NCBI RefSeq assembly: GCF_004664715.2
Contig: NC_051079.1
Span: 61,865,660 to 61,929,659, forward strand
Reading direction: 5' to 3'
Source of the DNA: Peromyscus leucopus
Lineage: Eukaryota > Chordata > Mammalia > Rodentia > Cricetidae
DNA: 64,000 nt
Made by a program: the position numbers and the translations under genes. Positions 10,884 through 21,700 of this stretch are shown piece after piece. How positions within the stretch are numbered: position 1 is the stretch's first letter; the number at the start of each line of letters is the position of its first letter. The notes beneath the pieces are model-generated. The model was not told where the DNA came from, ran no database searches, and was given only the letters and a program-made list of their open reading frames with translations.

Positions 10884-13800
10884 GTAATGGGTGGGTTGTG
10901 GACAGTGTTCAGTGGAGTGAGACCTAGTTAGTAGTTAAATGAATGGAGTTCACATTGTGCATGTAGTCGGTCCTTATTAAAAGTTTTGTGTTCTCACAGT
11001 CACCTATTCTTAATAAAGTTTTATTTGACCAAAGTCAGTATTCACAGTGCATTTGTGATTATTCACAGACACGTATGGGGCAGCTAAAGATTTGACTTGT
11101 CTAGTGCTTGCGTTCCCAATCAGTTGAACAAGAACCTTTGTTTCCTTTTGTACTGCAAATCGGGCATTCTTTCTGTTGTCTATTTAGTGCTATAGTTTTC
11201 TTGCCAAATTTGTTTAAAATGACTCCCAAATAAAGTTCTGAAGGTTTTCTAGTGTTCTGAGTGCAAGAAGACGGTCACGTGCTTTTCCTCGTCAGATAAG
11301 TTTCTTCCATGAATTGCATGTACTATCCGCTTGAGTTACAATGTTAAGGCTCAGAAATGGTGCGTCCTGAAAGAGAAGAGGAAACTTGCTGGGATTGTGT
11401 GAGGCCGCTCTGGGAAGAACAAAAACTAACATCTGTAGCACTTGATGAAGCATCGGAGGAGTTGGGAAAGCAGCTAATCTGTAGATGTGTGAACTGGTGG
11501 CCAGTAAAGCATAGTGAACAGCATTGTTGTGAAGAAGGCCCAAGACTTATTAGCCAGCATTAGGAAAATGTAAACCATTTTAGCTGCTTCTGGCTGGCTT
11601 GCGTGTTTCATAAGGTGATATGGCATGAAGACCTTAAACTTGTGATACAGGTTCTGTACATCAGGTGTGTTCAGAAAAACAAAACCAAAACACTGGCAGA
11701 CAAACGTAGACAGAACATCCTCTGAAGCCAGTGGCCCTTAATCATTAACCGATCATGGAGTCATTTGTAAGAAAGAATGTTACAGTGTCTTGAAGCACAT
11801 ACAACAAGACTGTGCATTGATGAGCTGCTGAAAATGTGGCGGCCATGCAGGAACCTACTGTGTATTTCCTGTGGGAGCAGTGGTTCTTGTTCCATAAATT
11901 CAGGGTGTTTGTAGCAACTTCCTAACACATAATTACTACATATATAATGAGAATTGACTGTAAATACATCGGCCTTGAGGTTCAGAAGCATGTGTTAGAA
12001 TGTATTTTTGATAGAGCTATTAACATTTCTCCACCCTTCCTGTTTATCTGAGTTGCCATTTCCCTAGAAGAATGTAATACAATTTCAGATAGTTTTCATT
12101 ATGTTTATAACTTTTTCACATATGAAATTTTATAACAATTTCAAAACTTAAAAGTAATTGTCAAAAGATACATATTTCTCAGAATAGTAAATTGGTTTGT
12201 TAGTTTTGTGGATGCTGGTAGGAAATGTACTTATGGGCCAAGGATAAAAAAAGCTTCTCACAGTAGTATCAGAACCGAAAATATCTGTTTCTGACCTCTC
12301 CCGGAATCCCAGTTCCCATTGGATGACGTAAAGAGGCCTAAGTAGCATATATGCGGCACTGTCTATTGGAAAGACAGCCTGTCTGTTTGAGCATAGGTAA
12401 TCAAGGAGCAGTACAATAAGCATGCTGCCCTTCCCTGGAAGGGGACCTTTTCTAAAGTTACTTGTTTTTAGAGACAACGAGAAGGTAGTTTGTTTCAAGA
12501 GACACTGAATGCCTCTCACAATTCTTGCAGAAGTGAAAAGACTTGGAGTGTCATCCCTCAATATTAGCTACTTACACTTTGTATTGAATGTAGTTTCACT
12601 TTCATGTTTAAAAAATACCTCTGTTCTAAGCTTTAATGCTCATTCATTTGGTATGTAATACATAACATATTTAAGTACTGGGTACTTGTCTAACGTTCAT
12701 GAAGCCATGGGTTTGATTTCCAGGACTACATAAACTAAGTGTGGTAGTTAGTACACTTCTGAAATCCTAGCACTGGCGTGGAAGTGGCAGGAGGATCAGA
12801 AGTTCTAGGTCATCTTTCTTTACATAGGAGTTTCAAAGCCCTCTAGGTTAAAATGATATCCCCATCTCGAAGCAGAACAAAACAAAATACATATTTTATA
12901 CATGTTACTTAATATGTGTTTTGTGTCGATTTTTACTCATATTTTCAACACTAATAGTGTTACATGTTGTAAGTATATTTGTATGTCTTTATTTTTATTC
13001 ATTTTTGAGACAAGGTTGCTTTCTACAGAGCCTTGGCTACACTGGAACTCATTGTGTAGACCAGGCTGGCCTTAAACTCATATTCATCCACCTGCCATTG
13101 CCCCCCAAGTGCAGAGATTAAAGGCATGTGCTACCATGCCCTGCCTGTTTTATGTGTCTGTACCAATAGTAATACAATCTGAGAAATATACAGTGAATAC
13201 AGTTACACAAACTTGGGTGACATAATATACTACATTACACACCTAAGTCAAATGTTCATATAGTCATACGTTGCTTACTAGGACTGATATATTCTGAGAA
13301 ACATGTTATTTAATGATTTTTCATGTGAAAACCATAGATTATAAAACTAGGACATGTGTCCTTAGACAATATTGTCTTATGGGACTATTGTGTATATGCA
13401 GTTGATCATTGATGAGAGCATCATTGAATACCATATAATTGTATAAGCTATGGAATATGCTCCTATGCTGAACAAAAATCATGAGATTAAATCAAACATG
13501 AGAGAATTATGAAGTCAAAAGAAGCAGTAACCATTTAATTATATTAGGTTACCACTAGTCTAACATTGCAGTTTCACAGTACATTCATTTTTTTGTTAAG
13601 TAGGACTCTAAAATGATAAGAATCACTAAGTTTATAAACCAGTAATTATAATTATTATTAATGAAGCATGTACTGTACATCAGTGTGCAATACACTAGGC
13701 TTGTTTACTCTTTTATTCACCACTTGTGTATATACTTTTGTATACACCACTGCAGGTGCCTGAATACTGTTTTGTGCTATGACATTAACATTATTACAGT

Positions 13801-16800
13801 ATTGTCAGATAATAGAATTTTCCCCTGTATTATAATTCTATGTGATTACCATAGAATATGTGATGTCATGGATCAAAATGAGGTTCACAGTTGTATTATT
13901 TATTAACATTTGTCTGCATGCTGGTATTTATGTTCATATTTTGTATTCCTGTTAGTTATATTGAAGGACTTGGGTGAGGCTCACAGGCTGAATCCAACTG
14001 TTTCCAACATCTCACCGGATCTGTGGGGATGTTCTATGGGGGGCATGACATTAACGCCATCTTGGTGCCAATTCCTTCTGGTTCATTCTCAGCCCCACAG
14101 GAGAGAAGATTCGAAGCAAAGTTGAGCTGACTCGATACCTGGGCCCTGCATGTGACCTCACCCTCTTCAACTTCAGACAAGGCATCTTGTGCTACCCGGT
14201 TCCCAAGGTGCTTCACAGTGTCAGTGTCTGCAGGGGCCTCTGAGTCACATGGCACCCGTGTACTGACTCACATTCTTGCTGTCTTCACCTCCAGACCCAT
14301 CCCTTGCCTGCCCCCAACAAGAAGAAAAAGAAGCCTTCTAAACCAGCCAAGGCTAAGCAACGTCAGGTTGGGCCCCAGAAGAGTGAGGTCAGGAAGGAGC
14401 CTCCACGGAAGGGGCGTAAGGCTGGCGCTGGCGCTGCTGTTGGCTCTGGCGCTGCTGCGGGCGCAGCTCCAGCCTCGTTACCGGCACTTGGGTGAGTGTT
14501 GGCCTAAGGTGAGCCATGCGGGTGAGGCTTGGGATTGGGAGCACTGACCTCGGCTCTTTTCCTTTTAGGTGCTGTGAGAATTGTGGGATCCGCCTCTCAT
14601 GGGATTGTATCAAAAGGCAGAGGTTGAAGGCGTTGTGCAAAGACTGCCGAGGTGAGTTCGTCCCTAGGGAGAGGGAGACGGACCACATCTTAGACCCAGT
14701 GGCAGGCTAGGCTGGAGGGTGTATGGTACGTGTCAGGATGGAGGCTTTGGGCATGGATGGGATCAGCCTGTGACGCCACTCTGTTGGCATAGGGAGAGGT
14801 GAAAGTCAGGCTGACGGCAGGAGCTGCAGCCGTGTGTCTGTGTCTGCCCCTTTCATTCCCATTTCTCTCCATTCTTCTTCCACCAGCACAGAGAATTGCC
14901 TTCAACCGAGAACAGAGAATGTTTAGGGTAAGAACAACATGTCTCCTTACAGTCTACAAGGGAGCAGGATGTGATAGGACTGATGGAGCATTTAGCATTG
15001 ATGACAGGTCTGCAGGGCATGATAGGTTGGTTTTTGTTGTTGTTTTTTAAATAGAGAGTTGGCTGTTGGTTTGTTTGTAGATGCAGTAATGGGAATTAAC
15101 GGGGTAGCAGTAGACACGGGGATGAATTTAACAGGGCACTAGGAGAAGGCACAGTAGCGGTCTTGGTGTCGGCAAGCTAGTCAGTAGTTTCGGAGCTGTA
15201 CTAAGAAGGCTAATGGAGACGAATGAGTACAGCAAACACTTGGAAGGGCAGTCGTTGTGGACCCCTTCCTAGGCTTCTGATCTCACCCCATCCCTTGCTG
15301 ACAGAGAGTCGGCTGTGGAGAGTGTACGGCTTGCCTTGTAAAAGAAGACTGTGGGGCTTGCTCCATCTGCCGCCTGCAGCTGCCCCATGACGTGGCCTCG
15401 GAGCTCTTCTGCAAGTGTGAGCGAAGACGCTGCCTCCGGATTGTGGAGAAGGTGAGGCAGTCAGGTGAGGTGGGTCAAGGCTCTGCTCAGTCCCGGGCCT
15501 TCAAGGCCCTGACCCCATAGGTCACAACTCGGGCTCCCCCCACAGAGCCGAGGGTGTGGAGTGTGCCGGGGTTGTCAGACCCAAGAGGACTGTGGCCGTT
15601 GCCGAGTCTGCCTTCGCCCAGCCCGCCCTGGTCTCAAGCGCCAGTGGAGGTGTTTGCAGCGGCGCTGCTTTTGGGTGAGTCAGGCGGGAGGGGCCACACT
15701 GGTGGAGCCCGGCCGGCCCGAGCTCATCCTGCTGTTACGTTTACCACCGATGCTGCGGTTGCTTCCTCCCGGTGGCTTTGCCTGCCTCATGTCTTCTTTT
15801 CTTTTCTGTCCATGCTCGCCTCCTTGGTTCTGCCTACCTGCCTTTCTCTGCCAGCACTTTGCCCATCGCTTCCGTGGTCACCCTCAAGGATGTCACCAGT
15901 GCCCTCCTCAGGTTGTGGTTTCCCCTACTGTGAGTGCCGACCAGTCATTGCATGCTCTCTGCACTCCCTGGGGGTCCTGTGCCGACCGGGTACCACCAAG
16001 CCTCACTGTCTCTGCTTCTAGGGTAAGCGTGACTGTCGAAAGAGCGGCTCGAAGGTGGCTGCCCGACGTCACTCCCGAGCCCAGCCCCTGCCGCCACGTC
16101 CTGCATCCCAGCACCCAGAGCCCACAGAGCTGGTAAGGCCCCGGTGGGCAGGGGGAAGGCACAACCCTAAACTTCCTCGGGACCTGCCCTGACCCAACAC
16201 GTTTGCCTCTGCAGCACATCAGCGACCTAGCGCCCACATCACCTGCTGAGTTCATCTATTACTGTGTAGACGAGGACGAGCTAGTGAGTGGCCCCACCTA
16301 CCTGGGTAAACCTAGACGCTCCTGATGCTTCGTTAGCCCAAGGAAGCAGATGCTGAAGCGGTAGTAGGGAGTGATAGTGAGTACTAGATGGGAAAGCAGT
16401 TGCCGGGAAAGGAGAAGGAAGGTTCAGCAGCACAGTGCTTCCTGTCAGGCGGACCAGCATCAGTGGCTGGTGCAGGACAAGCAGGCTGAATGGTGGCGCT
16501 CACAAGGGTGCAGGGCAACACGTCAACGCAGCTGGCAGTGGTGAGGACCGGTGGCAGTGAGGGCCCAAGACACTGTCTTGAACGCAGGTGCTCTCTCTGA
16601 TGATGCAGTAATGCAGTGGCCTCAGCCCTAGTGGTCTTGGAGGCCGCGTGGCACAGTGATCGTGGCCTATTTTGAAGTCGCAGATGCCGAGGAGAGGTAG
16701 CAGGCTGAGGCTCGTGTGTAGACAGCTCCTCCATGGGGCTCGAGGAACCAGACCCAGCCCTGCAGCGGGTGTGGAGGACGGCCTCTCCTAGCCTTAGTGA

Positions 16801-18617
16801 CAGCAGCCCCATTCCCCTCCACCCCAGCAGCCCTACACGAACCACCAACGGCAGAACCGCAAGTGCGGGGCCTGTGCAGCCTGCCTACGGCGGATGGACT
16901 GCGGCCACTGCGACTTCTGCTGCGACAAGCCCAAATTCGGGGGCAGCAACCAGAAGCGCCAGAAGTGTCGTTGGCGCCAGTGCCTGCAGTTTGCCATGGT
17001 GGGTGGGGCAGGAAGGGTTAGGTGGATGGGCTAGGTTGGGCCCAGCCCACCCCTGTGTCTGGGAGCAGTGGGCAGGCCTGGTAGATGGGTGGGTGGTGTA
17101 GTGACCGTCGTGGAGGATGAGCAGCTGCTGTGCTGGGCTGAGTGAGTCCAGCTGTACTGCCATTGCAAACAGGAGACTGTAGAGGTTCAGTGGTGAGCGC
17201 GCGCTCGTGTAGGCAGCAGCAGCTTCTGTGCCGGCTCTGACAACGGGAAGTTAGCGGGCACGTTGAGTAGGGCAGGGTGGGTACGGTCGGATGGCACCAG
17301 GTTGACCACACCACCCAATTTTTCTCACAGAAGCGGCTGCTGCCCAGTACCGGGTCAGGGTCCGAGGAGGGAGCAGGACTGCCTCCATGTCGCCCTTGTC
17401 GAAAGAGGCCTGGTTCTCCTCGACGACGACTCCGTCGGATCGCTCCCTCAAAGGCCCCTTTGGCTGTGCTCACCACCCCACCAGGCCCTGCCCGGGCTTC
17501 AGCAAAGCAGCAAGCAGGTAGAGGCTTTGTGCTGCCCCCACCTGACACAGACTTTGTGTTTTTACAAGAGGGTGCCGCCAGTCCTGTGCAGGTGCCTGGC
17601 CCTGCCGCAGCTTCCTCGGAAGCCCCGTTACAGGTAAGGCTCTCCTCCCGCTGCTCCAAGCTCTACCCAGCCTTGTGCCGCGGATCTGAGACCAAGGCTG
17701 CTGCCCTCCTCCCTTATGCAGGAGGCCCAGAGTTGGGGTGTAGCCATGCCGCAGGTGAAGCAGGAGAAGACGGACGCCCCAGAGGAGTGGACATCAGGCA
17801 CAGGCTTCCCGACCTCTGCACTGCAGCCTGGCTACCCTAGCAAGGTTAGCGAGGCAGTGGGTGTCCTGGGGCTGCCGTGCAGGTTGTCCGTAAACAAAAC
17901 TGTAGTGAGCCCTGACGGCGGCGGCTGCGGCACTGTGAATAGTGACGGTGTGTTGATGAGGACCGTTCTCTTGAACTACCCAGCGTGTCTAGCAGGTGCC
18001 TTCCTCTCCATAGGCGGCTAAGTGTCTGCTGTACTGCCCAGCTCACAGGAGCCTGAAGATCGTTGAGGAGTTGGAAAGGTTCATAGACAGAGAGGTGGCA
18101 TTTAGTTATAAAAGCAAGGTCTGTCTGCATAATGGGTTAGCTAAAAACGGCCTCAGCTGGCCCTGCCCTAACTGCTGCCCTTCTTCAATCTTCCAGGCAC
18201 TAGACTCAGACCTTCCACCCGTGAAACAAGAGCCCCCTGGCCCTGAGGAGGATAGAGAAGAAAACAGAGAAGATTATGTCTCTGAATCAGTCCCGGAGGA
18301 GGAGGCAGGAGGGGTTGGCACACCAGTGGTCAGTGCTGGGGGATGTCGCCGCCCTACCCTGACCTTGCCTGCTCTCCTCCTGTCATGCTGACCCATGATG
18401 TTAATTCTTCCCTAGATCACGGAGATTTTCAGCCTGGGTGGAACCCGTCTCCGGGATGCAGCAGCCTGGTTGCCAAGGTGTGCCCCATATAGTTAGGTGT
18501 GGGGACGGGTGGGTGCCGGCCAGGTGTGGGCCCTGAGTTTTAAACGTGGGTCAGCAATTTGATTGGGTATAGAGGGACATAAAGGCCTACAATCATTACA
18601 GTGCACAGCCAGTAAGG

Positions 18618-18665
<48 letters not shown>

Positions 18666-18701
18666 CACTGTAACCATTACAGTGCACAGCCAGTAAGGGA
18701 G

Positions 18702-18736
<35 letters not shown>

Positions 18737-21700
18737 GCGTGCAGCACTGTAAGCTTGCTCCTGAGACCCAGCCTGTTGGTATTCCAGGGCTCTCTTCTTG
18801 GGGAAGGAACAGAAGGACTGATGCTCCACAATGAGATTTGAAAGAAAACAGATAAAGTGAGGCTGGTCCTCAACTCCCTAAGAAAATCCTTTTAAGAGTC
18901 AGACTTGATATATCTAATACATTCTTACTCAGATCACCATTTGTGGTCTTGAAGGCCTTTGAAGTCCCCTGAGCCCATTGTTGGGTGAGCTGTTCCCTGA
19001 TGATGGGAAGAATGTGGATCACACAGATGACATTGGCCTTGCCCAAGCTGTAGAGTTGGTTAGGGGATTGGGCTTTAAGTGACTCTGTGGCTGAGTCTGT
19101 TTGTTTAGCTGTGTGATTTCAAGTGTACCCCCCACTTCCTCGAGTAGCCTCTGTGGGTAGGTTTGGGCTGTGCATCCCAAGCCTTTCCTGTTGAGTTGAC
19201 TGTTGCAGGTGCTGTGTAGAACTGCCCCACATGTCTAGTGACAGAAGTGAGGAGAGAGGCCATTGTAGTGGGAGGACCACCCCTATGGTTAAAAAACTCT
19301 TTAGCCAAGCACCTGGATTCCTTGGTTCCCACACACCAGTTTTAACTGCTAGAAACCTGCTAGTGTACCTTGTGGATAGCGGGTGGAGATGCCTGAGACT
19401 GCCTGGTGTACAGCAGCTGGGGACTTCCACTGCAGCCTGTGAGGCTCAGCTCCAAGGAGATGCACGATCCCGGGTTTCCAGGGGCTTAGGATTTTCTGGA
19501 AGATGAAATTGTTTCCTCTTAACAGAGAAGTGCTGTACTGTTTGCCTTGCTAGTCTGTAGAAGACAGAACAGTGAGTATAGGTGAAAAAGGAGAAATTGA
19601 TGCAGATGCAAAATAGTAGGAAATGGTTTTGTGATTCTGTTTTATACATGGCAAACCTCATTCAACAGACAGACCTGCTCCCTCTTCTCTAGGTCCAAGG
19701 ACCTTAAAAATCCTGAAGCTAAAATGCAGTAGACTGGAGGCCTCTGCTGACTGTAGGCCTGAAGGTGATATTTGCAGATCGGCTTTATGAGAATCAACCC
19801 TGATCTACCAGGGGCTGGGCCATGGTTTGGTTGCAGAGCTTGTTTGTGAATGAACCCTAGGAGAAAATCCTGCAAGCACAATCGAGGAACAGGCCTGCCC
19901 GGTCCTGGAAGCTTAGCGGAAGCCAGCTGGAGAGGAAGAGAAAGAGTAGAAGGCTGGGAGAACGTCTGCTCCTCCAAGGATCTCGAGGCGATGAGAAGTT
20001 GGATGTAGGGTAGGGAGGGATATAACTGAAGCCCCGACAAACAACTCAAACAAGCCATCTTCATAACTGTTTGTTGGTGGCTTCTGGATGAGACCTGGCA
20101 GTGTGTCTGAACATTTTCTCAGGGAAACAGCAGTTGAAATGCTACAGAATAAAGGAGGAAAAGGCATTGTTTGGTGAGCTCCTCCTGTGGAGAGCCACTT
20201 CCTAAACCCTCACAGGAGTCCTTAGGAAGACAGTGAGTGACATTGTGCACTTTTGCAGGAGGGGAAACAGACCCAGAAGAGGTGAATGTTCCCAGTGTCA
20301 GACAGCTGGTGTTGGTAGTCTAGAAATACATCAGGCTATAACAGCTTTCTTCTTTAATCCACTAAACTGTTAACTGCAATCTTTTGTGCAATAATGTATA
20401 TTACAGTAACAGTTTTAGTAACTTTGAAAATAGCAGTGGATCACTATGAACGCTAAGATATCCTTTACACTTTTGCCTCCATTGTGGTTTAGGGATTCCC
20501 AGACTGTGGGTGGATGGGGTCACCTTCTGGACAGAGCATTGATTCATTTGGAATCCAGATTCCCTGAAGGCCCTGGATGCTGCATAGGACCCCTGACTCC
20601 CGAAAGTGTGTTCTTGCCCACTGCTGGCTGACTGTTTACTTGAGCCCAGATGGTCTCCCTTTGGCCGGAGCAGTGCTTGGAACTAAAGCTGTCAGCCTGG
20701 CCCATCTTTTCCTGGCAGCATCTTTTCTCTGATGTCTTTTGTACTTGTTTCCTGCCCTCAGCCCAAATGTTTGTTAGGAGGCTGAATGAATTTATGCACT
20801 GAGTCCTGCCCAAGGGCTGGACTTGGCTCAGCCTTACCTCATTTTCTATCCTTAAAATGCCAAAAAGATATATAATTGGTTGCTTAGCCAGCTTTACAGG
20901 GCTAGGACTGAGTGCCTCGTCATCCTTTGTGTCCTGTGTGTGCCCCTTTGCTTTAACCTAGCCCCTAGGTAATTCAGATGGGGATTACTCATCTCTTATT
21001 TCCACCTCACGAGGCACAGCTCTCTGCCACCCTCTACTCTTGCTTTGTCTACTTCTGTCCTGGAATCATTGCTCTTTAACCCCCAGAGCACACCACTTGT
21101 CCCTAGTATTCTAGTAATCCTGACAGCGACGTTCTAAGAGTAATGCCTTTGGTTGGCATTTGACTTGTGAATGAAGATTCTGATTACTATGTATTGATTA
21201 GGGTACAATCAAAAGATCAGAACCACTACAACAAAGAATAGTGTATGTGTTGTAAGGGAATTTTGGGAGACATTTTACATTATATAATTTTGGGAGATGG
21301 TTTAATAGCCTCTAAGGCTGTCATTTGTATGTAGTGCTGGAACTTAAAAGTATTCAGGACAGTCAGTCAGAAAGGGAAGGTGGATGGACAAATGGGATCC
21401 CATGAACAAGAGTTGGAATTCAAGAAGATGGCCTGGAACCCATGTCAGTGTCTCATCGTCTCCAGCTTCGATGATGTCTGTGTCCTGCAGAAGCTAGTGT
21501 CCTTCCTCAGAGTGAAGTAGCATCTGACCTAGGACTAGAGAAGCTGAAGGAAGATCCCAGGGAAGTTGTAGCAGCTGAAGGCCTGCCTGTAGGACTTGCT
21601 GTTTCCCCATACCAAGGTGAGACAGCAGATTAATGACCACTTGTATGAACTGCAACATGCCTGGTATCCCTGCAACAACTTTCCAACAGCCTGCTGCTGC

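Larger units (their letters stand above)
10884..14092. other. MBD1 intron 2
   Basis: 3.2 kb intron. It holds a B4/B1-type SINE (about 12,690-12,890), a reverse B1 (about 12,985-13,147) and an old repeat (about 13,150-13,900). The short open frames, including 12,148-12,561 minus, show no known domain or conserved context. Confidence 0.7.

Noticed and set aside
12148..12561. 137-codon minus-strand frame in MBD1 intron 2
   Set aside because: No recognisable family, no splice or promoter signal, and it lies in intronic DNA.
15554..16136. Long frames (155 and 191 codons) across MBD1 exons 8-10
   Set aside because: The 191-codon frame reads exon 8 correctly but then runs through the intron; the true path is exons 8, 9 and 10 with GT-AG junctions. 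The 155-codon frame is an out-of-frame shadow.
18493..18873. 126-codon minus frame with His-Thr repeats
   Set aside because: Translation of two (TG)n tracts in MBD1 intron 16.
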